A stretch of DNA of 64,000 nt, from assembly GCA_023053545.1 (NCBI GenBank), contig JAKZAN010000091.1:1-64000 (forward strand), written 5' to 3'. The notes under the pieces were generated by a model. That model did not search any database and had not been told where the DNA came from. It was given only the letters and a program-made list of their open reading frames with translations. The first letter of the stretch is position 1, and each line of letters opens with the position of its first letter. This stretch comes from Lepidurus packardi. Its lineage: Eukaryota; Arthropoda; Branchiopoda; Notostraca; Triopsidae. The translations under genes were made by a program, and so were the position numbers. Positions 23,592-35,992 of this stretch are shown in pieces.

Positions 23592-25985
23592 ATGAGGCTC
23601 AAAATCACCATCAACGAAACCACCCGCCACGAGGATATCTGCTCCTCCGTCAGCTGGAGCTCTTCCAACGAACTCACCAGGTACTCCCTCAGTCCAACCC
23701 TTCTTACCACTCCACAGCCTTGGCGACGACAATGTCATCTATAAATGGAATATTAGCAACAACCAAGCCACCAAGTTCCTCGAGCTTGAGAACTACGCTG
23801 TCGATATGGATTGGACACCCATGGCGAAGGGTGCGAGTGATCTCGTTGCAATTGGCTTCGTTGACGGCAGTTTTAAACTTGTCAATCGCAATGGCCAGGT
23901 CCAAAAGACCGTGACTGATGCTCACAAAGGTTCGCTGACCAGCCTCAAATGGAGCTATGATGGGAATGCCCTTGCCACTGCAGGTGAAGATGGTCATCTC
24001 AAAATCTGGTCAAAGAATGGAAATATTCGCAGCAAACTCATAGAGTCAGACAAACCCATTTACTGCGTGACATGGAGTCCGGAGAGCGACGCTATTCTCT
24101 ACTGTCTCGACAAAACGATCTGCATTAAGTCGATGAGCAGCAGCAGCAAGCAGCTCCAATGGAAGGCTCATGAAGGAGTGGTTTTGAAGGCTGATTGGAA
24201 TCCCTCGAACAACCTCATTATTTCATGCGGCGAGGATTGCAGATACAAGGTCTGGGACAATTATGGTCGCCTCCTGTATTCGTCCTCACCTTACGATTAC
24301 GTTATCACCTCTCTGTCATGGAGCCCTCACGGAGAATATTTCGCAGTCGGAGCATTCGGAATGTTCAAGCTTTGTGATAAGACTGGTTGGACGTACTCTT
24401 TCCATAAGACCAACATCGGCTCAATTCTCAAGACGAGCTGGTCTGCAGACGGAACGATGTGCTGCGGAGCCAGTGGAAGTGGAGCCGTCATTTTTGGTGA
24501 GGTAGTGGATCGCCAGCTAAACTATCGAAACTGGGAGGTCAACCTGAATGATGAGAATAAGATCCAGGCTATCGACTTGATGAGCGAGACTGTGGAAGAA
24601 CTGGAGTTCAAAGAGCGAGTGATCAACATGTCGATGTGCTATAACGACCTGGTGGTGACTACGGCTGGGCAGTGCTACATCTACTCGCTTAGCAACCTGA
24701 ACACACCTCACATATTCGACCTGAAGGATTCTGTGAGCATCATCATCCAAAGCCCTAAGTATTTCTGTCTGGTGGAGTCGACCAATGGACTCATGATCTA
24801 CAACTATGAGGGTAAACTCATCTCGAACCCCAAGATCGCGGGCGCCAAATGTATGCAAATATTCATTTCTAATAATTTTGGGTTTACAACGAATAGTCGA
24901 ATTCCTGAACCGCAAACGCATCGCCATTTCACAAGATATCATGGCAGTCATCGATAACACCAACAGCAAAGTTATCAAATTCTATGAACTGGCCACCGGG
25001 AAGCCTCTCAACTTCTCCCTCGACCACGGTCTCGAAATCCTAGAGATCAACCTCAACCAGACCGACTCGGCCTCTGAACGCAAGATCGCCTTCATCGACG
25101 CCAACAGAGATCTATATTTGTCGCCAGTCCACAAGAAAGACATCGCGAAGCTATCTACGATCTGCGACAGCTTCTACTGGCATGATCGCTTCGACATCCT
25201 CTGCTCTACTTCTGATGGAAAGCTGACCACCTTTTACTATCCCAATGTTGTCTACATCGACAAGGACCTCGCCTCTCTTTGCATGCAGACCAAGGATGCT
25301 CCCGAAATCGGAAGGATGTCCCAAATGCAGACCTTCACGAACAGCCAGGTAACTATCCGCCGCAAAGACGGAGGCATTATTACATTGGGAGTATCGCCCT
25401 ACCCTTCGATTCTGTTTGACTTCTGCGAGAAAGTCAAGTGGGAAAAGGCCATCAAGCTTTGCAGGTTCGTGAAGGAGCCTATTCTTTGGTCTTGTCTGGC
25501 TGCCATCTCGCTCAAAGCTAAGGAACTTAACACTGCAGAAATTGCGTTTGCTGCTATCGAGCAGGCCGACAAGATTCAGTTTATCAACAAGATCAAATAA
25601 CTGCCTTCCTAGATAGCCAAGAATGCGGCGCTTGCTTTGTTCTTCCATCGAACCCAAGAAGCCGAACAGATCTATTTGCAAAACAAGCTGTACTACAGGG
25701 CTATCAAGATGAACGTGAAGCTGTACCATTGGGACAGAGCTTTGGAGCTGGCACAGAACTACAAGGTGCACCTGAACACGGTGGTGGCGTACAGGAAGAA
25801 GTACCTGGAGAGAATCGGGAAGGAGGAGACGAACAAGAAATTCCTGAAAGTGAACGCGGAGGTATGCGATGCATTAATTAATTAACATGAACTGTTTACA
25901 TGGGTAGGTGGGAGAGATCGACTGGGTGAAGATCAAGGAGGTGATCAACCAGGACAAGGAGAAGGAGAAGAACATGAAGAATTGA
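23592..25985 (+). CDS. IFT80: Intraflagellar transport protein IFT80
   Basis: Subunit of the IFT-B complex that carries cargo along cilia. The N-terminus (MRLKITINE, then VSWSSSNEL) aligns with IFT80. WD repeats run from about 10 to 300 (LTSLKWSYDGNALATAGEDG, VTWSPESDAILYC, LSWSPHGEYFAVG), then a second propeller and a C-terminal helical segment (FFHRTQEAEQIYLQ). Introns at 23681-23717, 24851-24896 and 25862-25907 (37, 46 and 46 nt) restore a 754-aa protein, close to the 777 aa of human IFT80. Stop TGA 25983-25985. The gene runs convergently into the next coiled-coil gene. Confidence 0.95.
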
Positions 25986-26458
25986 TCTACGATTTTTACG
26001 TCCGTGTAATATCACATAATCAGTCGTGCAATATTAGTTTGAGCTAAATAGATAGCTCATGTTTACCTGCAGTCCCGAATGTCTTCTAAATCTCATAAAC
26101 AAAGCTACATTAAGATTGGCTGTGCCAGAACAAATTAGACATATCAACCCTCGGCTGCACTCCTGCTCACTTCACCACTTCATTGCTCTAGAACTTCAAT
26201 TGGTCCGGAAACCTCCTTGCCCGCACGATGGCTGGCGATTTGAAATGCTCTAAGTTATTTTCTATCGAGGGTCTCTTCCTGTTCTGCTAAACGGCTCGCG
26301 ACTCGATCCTTTTGTTTGGGCGGTCTTTCGAAAGCTCGTGTGATTGCATGCATCCCATTTGGCTCGGCTGGTTGATCTGGCTATCTTTTAATCTGTCTAG
26401 AGGATTATAGAAGTTTACGAACTGTTTTAATTCCAGAATGTGCATCAGTGCTTTCTAA
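25986..26458. other. Convergent 3' intergenic region
   Basis: These 473 bp separate two convergent stop codons. A 64-codon open stretch near 26059 has no domain and no coding character I trust. No tRNA or repeat seen. Confidence 0.5.
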
Positions 26459-29383
26459 TCAATTTTCTTATAGTCCAATATCAAAGTTTAACACTTTTTT
26501 GGCCTTGGATTTCGTGGTCTTCGTCTTGGCAGCCTCGGGGATAAGCGATGTCCCAACGACCACGTTCTGCTGCGCCTGAGCCTTAGGCACACTCGGCGCC
26601 GAGCAGGATGCCGCCAGCTCTAGTATGATATCCTTGCACATTTCCTCAAGCAGACAGTGCTTCAGTCTGCTGATCCGAACATTCTACTTCCTCAATTGAG
26701 CCTGGGTAGACTTCAGACGACTGATTTATTCTTTGAGTTCCTAAATGTCTGATTTCTATCCTGAAATGGAATTGATTACAGATGTCTCCGAGTTACCTGC
26801 CTGGGAGGGCCCCCCTCTTAGGCTCTGTAACAATTCTTACTATTTAGCAGCCAGATCCTTATTGAGCGAAGCCACCAGTGCTCTTAGGTCCTGCATTGAT
26901 TTTCCAGCGGACTGCGCCGAAGCTTGCAGGATTGAAATTTATTCGTTAAGTTTTACGATCGTATTCTTGAGTGCGAGACTATTCTGGTTAACTTCGATTT
27001 GCTGGTCGCTTAAGTCAGCAATTTGCCTCCTCATCTGGGCTGCTAGAGTGTCTAAGGCTTTATTGGTTTCTTCGAGAGTCTTTATCTGTATGCCTTGATT
27101 TTGATGCTTCTCGGCGATATCCTGTAGAGATTTCTCCAAGGTCTCTATAGTAACCACGTACTACTCGATCTTTTCCTGCTGCCCGGTGAGCTTGTCTGTG
27201 AGATCAGCGACTGTTTCGGCTAAGCTACTCTGCTAATTTTTTGAAACGATAACTTCAAACTCCTGGGTCTTTTTTTCTATAAGTTCTTACAAGCTCTTTT
27301 TCTACTATTGACTAGACTTCTTGTGTTATTAGTAAAGACTCTGTAATTCTTGGATCCTACTATTGGATTCTACTTTTTGATTTTCGAGTTGAGCCTAAAA
27401 CCCATTTATCTTTGTACGGCAAGCCTCCAATTCGTCCCCGCAGGATGACACTCGAACCTCATAGGATTCCACTATGCTCCTTGTTCTTTCTCGGTCGACC
27501 AAAAGTGCTGCGTTCTCCTCAGATAGTTTCTAGACGATCTGATTGCTCCTCGACAGCCTCTCTTCCAGAACCTCCAAACTAAGGCCATCCCTTGAAGAAT
27601 CTTCCGAATTTTTGTGAACTGTCGTTTCTTCTGTTGATGGTTCGAGCTATACCCTCTCTAGTTGATTCTGGAGATGTGCTAGTTTCTTTATATACTATTC
27701 TAACTCCTGGTTAAGCTCGGATTCTCGTGAAGCCGCAGTCTCACGTGTGTGTTCCAACTGCGACTGAGCATCTCGCAACTGCTTCTGTAATTCCTGCAAG
27801 TCCTGTTCAGACTGGCGAGTCACCCGTTCTATTTCCTGGTCTGCTTCAATCTTTGTCTGCATCATTTGTTATTCGAGCACTGATCTGAGACCAACTAAGT
27901 CTGTGTTTGAGGTGTGCGTATCAGACTCTTTGTTCTGAATCTCGGTACGCAAGAGCTCTAACTCTGCAATGTACTTCTGTTCTTGAGCCTTCAGTTTTTC
28001 AGCAAACTCGTAGTTGAGCATATCGATGTTCTTGCCTTGTTCTGCTATGAATACTTTGATTTCCTCAGCCATCTCAGACATCTACTGGCGATGTTGTCCT
28101 TTCAGCTGGTCGCACAGCACCTGCTGCTAATTCTTCGTTCTCTCCAAGTCCAAAATATGTGCCCTTTGGAGCGCTTCTCTCTCTGCACGCTGGGTTTGAA
28201 TAAGCTGATCAATGGTCTATCGATGCTTGCTTTCAAGTTGCTGCACGACGTTTTTATGATGGTTTTGGGCGTTAGTTAAGGCATCCTGGTGCCTCACATT
28301 AAGCTTGTCGATCTCATGATCCTTTGATTGGATCTTAGCATCACATTGGGCCTTCACACTCTATAGTTTCCCGTCATATTCCTTCTTGATCTTTGACACC
28401 TGTTCTCGCAGCCGAGCCAGTTCATCCTCCACCACTTTGCTGGTAGACTCTTTGGGTTTGGGAGGGGCGACAACGGTACTGCCAATTTTTTGTTTGAGTT
28501 CTGCATTGGCAGTTTAGTATGCAGTCAATTTGTGGGTGGCTTCGAGGATATCGACTTCTAGCTTCAGCAGCCTCTGCTCGTTTTATTTATATCTTTTGCT
28601 GAGGGAATTTTATTTGGCCTGGACCTTCGCAAGTTCGTGTTCCAACTGACTTTTGGCTTTCTTCAGCTCTATTATCTGCGAATGGTATTCCCTTTTTAGA
28701 TCTTAGCCATGTATGATGGGGCCAGCTTAACTTCGCGAAGGTACGAAGATGGGTCTGCTCGTCTCGCCCACAGAGTAAACGAAGGTATTCACAGTAGGGT
28801 ACACTTCGAGTACAGATTTTCTTTTGTTCTTCTCGACTCCATTTCCTCCAACAGCAATAGGCTCTTCATGCTTATTTTCGATACGTCTTTAAGCTATATT
28901 TCCATTTACTTGATGCATCAAAGCCTACTCCTGAGACCTTTCGTAAACCATCCTCAGCTTAACTATCTCTGCATTCAGCTATTCAACTCTTAGTTTACTG
29001 TATAACTCCTTGATCTCATCTAGCTTAACCAATTCCTTGACCTTTTCGATAAGAGTCTCAAAATTCGAACTCAAAGGAATCTGCACAATATTGTTTAGCT
29101 CGCGAATCAGGGAGTAAGTTCGATTGGATTATTGCTGCACTCGGAATTATAATGTCTTTAAGTACTCTGTGTGCTGGTACTAAGACTAAGCGAGTTTGGT
29201 TTGGGCGATTTCGAGTTCGGAATTGAGCGTGGCTATAGTGCGATGGAGTTCTTGATTTTGGTTTCTGAGTGCCGAGGAGGATTTAGAGGATGAAGATTCT
29301 TTGTGGGGCGAATTAAGAATATGGAGGGTTGCTATTGGGGTATTGGGCTATTCGGGGATCTGGGCGGATTGAGGAGAGGTCAT
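26459..29383 (-). CDS. Long coiled-coil protein
   Basis: Single frame of 974 aa without introns. After an 80-residue Ser-rich head the protein is almost continuous heptad coiled coil, rich in Gln, Glu, Leu and Lys (ELHRTIATLNSELEIAQ, QALTNAQNHHKNVVQ-type repeats, EELTQELEEYIKKLAHLQ-like stretches). A less helical insert lies at about 170-250. The tail is basic (KTKTTKSKAKK). Such proteins in ciliates serve basal bodies, cilia or the cytoskeleton. A FAM184-like resemblance is possible but unproven. Very many glutamates are TAA/TAG, so under any other code the gene falls apart. Confidence 0.8.
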
Positions 29384-29638
29384 CGATGGTGACGGACTTG
29401 GCAGTAATAGACTTGAGGTTTACTTGTGAGATAAATTAGTGAACAAATACGTGGTATTATTGAATTGGTCCAGAATATTGTCTGATGCTCTAAATTCAAT
29501 TGGGTAGGCCAAGCAGGAACATCAACTTAGGGATGGCAAGAAGGTTCGAACCTTATCTAGAAGGCTAATCTATACTGCTTAAGTATTTCTACTCAATATT
29601 CTAATGGTTGCCCATACAAACATCAGCCATCATCTAAG

Positions 29639-31585
29639 TCAGGAAATCCTCTCCTTTGCTCGCCTATTTTTCGCTGTTCTCTTCTCACGCGCAGCACTAT
29701 ACCCAGAATGCATATCTTTAGTTGAGAACATCGCTGCTGCCTCGCTGGCGTTCTAGAAAAAATTGGTCTGTAGGCTCCAGGTATTCTGCTATTGTTGCAT
29801 GCTTTCATCTATACTCCACACAGATCTCACTTGTGAGACAGACTCTCTCGTTTAGGACTGCCAAGGTAATCTGTTAAAGCCGATCACTGATGCCATCAGT
29901 TGATTCGGATGATTTGCCTCTCGCGAGACTAAATTACTGTTGTTATTGTGATACTGGAGAGGAGCAGAAGCACTATCGAATCTTGGGAGATAGTTCTGTG
30001 AGGCCATTCCCAGCTGTGAGTTGGGGTACTGAGAAAGGAAAGAAAAAGGTTGAGGGTTAGGGATTTGTTGAGGTGAGTAAGCTGTTTGGAGAGAAGGGGT
30101 TTGAAATTGGAACTGATTGACAGCCAACGTGTTGGGCTGCGGGTTCGAGGCACTGTTTAGTCCAGGGAAATGGGGTTGTTGGTTGGTGGGCGCATCAAAT
30201 CGATACTTCGAGTCATTCTTTTCCAATAGGTCTTTCAGACTGATCGTAGGGATAGCGTTCTTCTTTTACAAAAAAGGGTTGGGTCTGACACCCTCGTTGA
30301 AAGGGGTGGTCTCTTTTTCGACTATTGGCACCGCAGTTATCTGGGCTGAGGCTGGGGTTTCTTTGCTGCTTGAAAGTTCAGAAGATTGTGTCTAGGAAGA
30401 AGTCATCGGAGGCTGAGGAGTCAGCACCAGGATTGGCGAGGCAACTTTTTCGGGATTGTGTTTAGGAGAGGAGACTGAGTCGGTCTCGGAAGGCCTGGGC
30501 TGCCCCCGGGATGATTATTATTCTATGAGATCTAACATGTCTCCATGCAATGGGTCGGCAGGCAATTAGACTTAGGATGTGGAGGTGTGTTCAACCTCGT
30601 TTTCGGCTGCAGACATTAGCGACTCAGACCTTTCTTCGCAGAACCCAGATTCCGATTTTTGCTTTGAATATTCAGATTATTTTTGTTGATGAGGGCTCCC
30701 TGTTGCACTCGATGTGGCCACTTGCAGCCCCACCAGATGCCTCCTGTTATTATCCTCCTCGACGGTCTGATCGCCGCACTTGTGTTTTTGAGTTGTCGCC
30801 AGAGCCTAGACACTTGGCCTCGAACTGATGCGAGTTAATGACTATATGATATCCTTTTGCATTTCTTGCTGCACTACGGTTGAAATATTGACGATGGGGA
30901 CCACGGCTGCAGTGGTCTTCGTTTTTAGGGAATCGCGCGTCGCTGGGGAAATCGGTGACGAAGCGTTTGAGGCTCGGAATAGGATTTGTTTGACTCGCTA
31001 TGGCTTTTCTCGCTGTTCCCACGTCGAACGGGGATTCGATCTCAGACAGCTAGGGTATTCGCTGTCGGTTGTCGGCTCTTCTTTGGTATGTCTTATGGTA
31101 CCGGCGTTATAGGTGGCCTTTCGGCGCATGCATTTCCTACATGTGCTTGAAGCCTGTTCCTGATTTCTATTCAAGAACTCGACCCAGTGCTCTTTAAGCT
31201 CGGAATTGTACTGCGAGTTCTAAAAGATAATGCGTTCCAGATGCTTGTCAGGATGGGCCTGACAACTTTCTGACAGATATTGGAGGAAGCCAGATGGATC
31301 AGAAGACTCCGAAAGCAGAAGGGAAGGGAAAACAGGGTGACTGTCAGATCGATGGGCGGAAAGCTGTGGAAGTTCCTAAGCCTCAGGGAAGAGGCAAAGG
31401 GTTTTGGTTTGGATGAGTTGCGAAAGGGACTTCCAAATTTTGGCACTGGTCGAAGATAGATATTGGGTGGCGGTGGCGAGGAGGGTGGTGGGAGAGGCGA
31501 GTTGCTGGCGAGACTTGCGCTAGTGGCGCCAGCTGCGGTGGATGAGGCCAGAGGGCTGGACTCGATAGATGTGTGGATTGGACAT
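29639..31585 (-). CDS. Hypothetical low-complexity protein
   Basis: One frame of 648 aa from ATG 31583-31585 to TGA 29639-29641. A helical N-terminal 150 residues ends with a CRKC pair (about 155). The middle is Ser/Thr/Glu-rich, and residues 440-580 are Asn/Gln/Pro/Phe-rich (QFQFQTPSLQTAYSPQQ, PFSFLSQYPNSQ). The C-terminus becomes basic (RTAKNRRAKERIS). No named domain. The start was chosen as the first ATG after a stretch of non-coding character; an upstream start cannot be excluded. Confidence 0.65.
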
Positions 31586-32130
31586 TGGGAGTGGTTGGAA
31601 TTTGGACAATGGAAAGTTTATGTAATTTAGGAGAGGCAGGCCCTGGCAAAAAGGGAATCTAAAATAATGGAGGGCACGCCTTAACAATACAGGCTGTGTT
31701 TGTTATACTTCGACCATTATTCTTAATTTATTGTTCGGCTATTCGTAAATACCTGGCCACACCAGCACCCAGGCATTCAAATACCCGGCTCCCCCAACTG
31801 AATTGCCTTCACCCACGCCAACCCCAACTGTTGACTCCCGATTCCCGAGGAAAGAGGGGCAGGCGGATGGGTGTGGGTTGGGTGTGAGGAGGGTGTGAGA
31901 TGGCTCCTTTGGGTAATTTTAAATACTCCGATGGTTGGGAAAGAGGCACGCAAGAGGAGGATTATCACAGTTTGTGATTTTCGATGGTTATGTGGTTTAT
32001 AAACTCGAAAGTGTAGACTGCAATAATAATTCTCATTCGCTCAAACAGCCATTGAAATATTCTCCAATAACTGTAAAAACAACTTGCATTACCGCACCTC
32101 CCTCTTACTACATTTTAGCCCCTCCCACCC
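31586..32130. promoter_or_regulatory. Divergent intergenic region
   Basis: This 545-bp spacer lies between two divergent hypothetical genes. It contains a C/A-rich stretch with telomere-like CCAACCCCAAC near 31817-31829, too short to be a telomere remnant. I found no gene in it. Confidence 0.45.
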
Positions 32131-33365
32131 ATGGATTCCCAAACACTCCTGATGGCCTATCTTCTCTCGAACAATAGGCCCTCTTCTACCGACCCTATGG
32201 CCTCCATTGACCACAAAAACCCAGGCCTACTTGAAGCCCTCGCCAAAGTTATGCCCTCCCACGCTTCCCCTACCTTTGGGACGCCCAACATCGGCTCAGT
32301 CTTCAAATCATCCGAAGGACTTGCCGGCCACCACCATGATCCCAGCCATCTGGGAATGGCAATGCAGAATCAGCTTATCCAGACCATCATCTAGGAGAAA
32401 ATCAAGAATGAAATCCTGATGAATTTCCTGATGGCCAACTCGAAGATGATGTCCTACCCGCAGCAGCCAGTGGTGGAAAACCCCAATCACGCAGCCTCCT
32501 CGACTCAATCATTTCTGCCTATAATATTGAATTCCCAAAATTGTTACCCCCCAGGAAACCCCAACAACCAAGGGATTAACCTCAACAACTACAACTCCTG
32601 TGTTTCCGACAAATCCAACAAAAGCACAGAGTCCATGCCTACTCCTAAGGTCGAGGAAAGTGTCATGGAAGAAGAGATCGAGAGCATCAGTTCGGAGGAG
32701 TCAGAGTCGTCAGAAAGCAGCGAAGATAGTGCCGAGCTGATCCGGCACCGACTCCAGCCCCAGCGGGTGGAGCGCAAAAAGCATCGACACCCAGCTGTGA
32801 AGAAAACCTTTAAAAAACTGAAAAATGAAACCAAAAACATTCCTAAGAACTACGGGAAAGCCATCGTAGCCTTCATCGAGAAAAATGAGAAGCTGGTGCG
32901 AAGTATTCTATCCCGATACCCTCACCTCGATTACTCGAAGTACATCCTGAACATCCGACAGCGCCGCAAGAAGATTAACTCCATCGCTGACTTGCGCAGC
33001 CTCTGGCTCGATGAGGAGAACGACTTCGCAGCCCCGACTCGCATCCTCTCCAACATCTTCTTGAAGAAACACAGTCTGAGCTACATCTTCAACTCACGGG
33101 TTACCAACTTCGAAGGACATATCAAGTACAGGTATAGGCTGATCGAAGCTCTGAGGAACCCCAAGAACTTCACGAGCATCAAAGTATTTTGACCCAAGTG
33201 AGGGGGCAGCACCAAACTACCTCCTCCAAGTATTCTAATGTACTCTAGAGTGACTGTACTAGGAAGGTCCGAAGGATTTCTCTAATGGTTGAAGTGTAGT
33301 CTTGCAGACTCGAAACCGAAATAAGTCTGCGAAGGAAGAATGTGGAGTGGAACATGGAGAGATGA
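32131..33365 (+). CDS. Hypothetical protein with acidic serine-rich middle and basic C-terminus
   Basis: Two exons, 402 aa. Residues 1-110 are His/Met/Ser-rich. Residues 180-205 form an acidic Ser/Glu block (SSEESESSESSEDSAE), followed by a strongly basic helix-rich region to the end (HRHPAVKKTFKKLKNETK, NIRQRRKKINSIADLRSLW). A 26-nt intron at 33184-33209 removes an in-frame TGA at 33190-33192 and opens a further 51 codons, in frame, ending at TGA 33363-33365. Without splicing the protein would stop at 353 aa. The splice is supported by GT..AG ends and a multiple-of-three exon sum. No family recognised. Confidence 0.7.
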
Positions 33366-33848
33366 AGGGCTTGACTGGCTTGGGAACTTTAGCGAGTACT
33401 TTAGTAATTTAGCCATGGAGTTGATCTTATGATAAGGTGACAGCTTTGTATAAGTCAATATCCCAATAAAACAACATACACCCATAGAATCATGAGCCAT
33501 TAAATAAAACTATAACTCGTCAGAAACTTCCAAGCCCTTCTCCGTATGCCTGGAGGACATAAATTTAATCATAAACAATAGATTCGTAGTCCCGCTTCGT
33601 AAAAAAGCCTTATCCTCACTTCCATCTGAATAACGAAAACTTCTTCTTCTAAGCTGTTTTCTCTTCTATTCTCCCAACTCCCACCGTCCCTCCTGCTTGC
33701 TGCGGGTTCGTTTTGTTCAGTAAAGTCTAGTCGATCTGCATGCCAGGTGTTTCGCCTTCTTCTACCGCTTCATTCTGTTTCTGCTCGTTTTGAGTGTTCT
33801 GAAGCATTGTGATCACATTCCACACACTCCGGAAACTCACTACCAAAC
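33366..33848. other. Convergent 3' intergenic region
   Basis: These 483 bp lie between the convergent stops of two genes. Pyrimidine-rich on the plus strand around 33640-33690. No ORF, tRNA or repeat that I could support. Confidence 0.5.
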
Positions 33849-34720
33849 TCATATAGCAAATGGAATACCTTCATATTTCTTGATAAGGCTATTCTAGAGG
33901 AGCTGGAGGGACCTGGCACATTGATCGATTCTGGTTTCCAGGGACTCGTACTTGATGTCCATGAAGGAGTTGATGCTTTTTTCGAGTTAGGCATCTGAGT
34001 TGCGTTGGAGTGCGAGCTGCAGATCCCTATTCAGCTGCCCGCATTTCTCTTCAATCTTGCGGTGGATGAGTTCGCTAGAAAGAAAGTGTTAAAATGTGCT
34101 TGTACTTGTTCTACTCGACTAGCTGCAGCACACTGCTGCTCGAAAACTTAATAAGAGCACTCTTCATGTGTTCCACCTCGCTCTTGAGTCGGTTGATGTT
34201 TAGAGCTTGTATATTGCTGCTGACCAAGGACCGTTTTTTTTAGAGCTTTGTGCTCTCCTCTTCCAAGACTTCCTCAAAATCTAATGCATTTTCCATCCTA
34301 TGCTTGACCCTAAGGCTTAAACTCAGTTCTTTACCTTAAGGATGTCCGGATGGCAGAAATATCGTCGTGCGAGCTTCGGATCGACAACCGGAGTACTTTT
34401 TCCCTCAGATCCTCTAAATCACGGTGGAAACGATTGTTGTCCTCAAGCAGAGTAGAATATTCTTCATTTAGATTTTTGCGAACGCTGTACTCCACCAAAT
34501 CAGAGAAGGTTTCCGATAGTTCTTCGATGAGGTTGCACACCGGCTGAGGCTCTTGGGCCTAAGAACAGGGGGGTTGGGCTTCGGCTTGGATCTAGGGCGA
34601 TAAGAGCGGAGGGAAAGATGTCGATGAGGAAGAAGAGAGTACATTGAGGATTTGCTATCTGAGAAGCATGCGAAAGTGAGGGGATTCGAAGATTTGGGAG
34701 ACTACTTCCTCAGTGGCCAT
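33849..34720 (-). CDS. Coiled-coil protein
   Basis: Three exons, 267 aa; introns at 34298-34334 (37 nt) and 34075-34105 (31 nt). After a short Ser/Pro-rich head the protein is helical throughout (LIEELSETFSDLVEYSVRK, DNNRFHRDLEDLREKVLRL, LELVxENNELIHRKIEEK). The exons sum to a multiple of three and each splice restores heptad character. No named family. It neighbours two other coiled-coil genes on the same strand, but they are separate transcripts judging by the gaps and their own start codons. Confidence 0.75.
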
Positions 34721-34934
34721 GGATGTGCTGCAAGGGGAATTAAATGACGAGGCAGTGCTGAAACAAGTTCAAAGTAATAAAAATTAATGGCTCTGAAACT
34801 GAACGGGTTTATTTGATACATCACTGGCACTCCTTCCCCAAATAGACCTGCTCCCTCCCATCACTCTTCCGGAACTCCTCCACAGTTTCATCTATTCCCT
34901 GAGCAGCTAGGCTTCGTCAAAGGTGTCCCTTCGG

Positions 34935-35840
34935 TCATTTATTTAACATCTCTTGCATCATCTGGTGCTTAGCTAGCCTTGCTATCTTTTATGACTCCTC
35001 CAACCTCCCCACTAACTACCTCAGATGGTTCCGCAGCTGTTCTATCTCCCCATGGTCTCTCTCCCGCAAACGCACCAGTGTATCTATCTGTTTCTGGTAG
35101 TCTTCCTGTTGGGCCTTAGAGGCTGACTCGTGCTTCAGAGCCGACTTGCCTGTCGGATTGCTACTATGATACTTCTTTGATGTTGCATTTTACTTTTTTT
35201 TCTTAACACTAGACTCTCTCGCACTTTGCAACGTGGGTTCCTCATGCATGTTGTTGAGTAGGGTATTCTCCCGATTGGTATTGAGGTCGTTCCAGAGCAT
35301 CTGAGGGATTTCTACATGGTACTTTCTGAATAGCAGGAGGTAGTCCTCAAGAAGTGTCTAGACCTCACTTTCGACTGCTTCCCTCAGATCCATCGTTTAT
35401 TGAAATTTTCTCATTAGGCTCTGATTGAGCTGGCTGAGTCGCTAAGATTCTTAAGTTTCCTTGACGTACAGATTCTTCCATCGTTAGCATTAGCATACGA
35501 GGTTATTGTTGCTCTTGGATGTATTGTTATTACTGGCTTCGTGCCGAGCCAACTTTGAACGGAGCTAATCAACTTCACGTGCAGAATCCTTGCAGACCAA
35601 GCAGGACTGGGAAGTGTTTTTGTGGGGTTGGGCTAAAATGGCTTAGGTAAGACTTTCTATTTATTAGCTTTCGAACTCATGGTCGGGATCAGGGTGTTGT
35701 CTGTAGTAGGAGGGGTAGACAGCATGGAGACACTGGTTGTAGAGGTCGACCTTTTCCATGAGGGAATGGTTGAGTTTGAGCATGGTGTTGTTTTTGCGAA
35801 TTTAGTCGCGTAGCTGGTTGCCCAAGTCTTCGGCCGACAT
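34935..35840 (-). CDS. Coiled-coil protein with CxxC motifs
   Basis: Single exon, 301 aa, from ATG 35838-35840 to TGA 34935-34937. It begins with MSAEDLGNQLRDEIRKNN, holds a CLVCKDS pair at about residue 83 and a CECERW motif at about 117, then helical segments (LMRKFQETMDLREAVESEV). The C-terminal 80 residues are basic then coiled coil (YQKQIDTLVRLRERDHGEIE). Function unknown; possibly a basal-body or microtubule-associated component given the composition, which is inference only. Confidence 0.75.
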
Positions 35841-35992
35841 GGTTGGGTAGGACGCAGTCTTTGTTTAATGCTTGATTTATTTTATGGAAGCACTTTCAAA
35901 TTCAAAATACAAACTCTTGCTTCTTTGCTACCTCTCTTCCCAATAAATTTATCTCCTACTTTCATCTACGACCTTTAAAATCCCTCATCCTC

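Noticed and set aside
29486-29560. tRNA-like piece (GTCTGATGCTCT, CAATTGG, GGTTCGAACC)
   Set aside because: The T-arm stem does not pair over five bases and no full cloverleaf can be drawn; probably chance or a decayed tRNA fragment.
30750-31022. Minus-strand frame of 90 codons overlapping the 648-aa gene
   Set aside because: It is a shadow; the neighbouring frame is open for more than 600 codons through this stretch.
31817-31829. Internal telomere-like CCAACCCCAAC
   Set aside because: Only two units; too short to be a former chromosome end.
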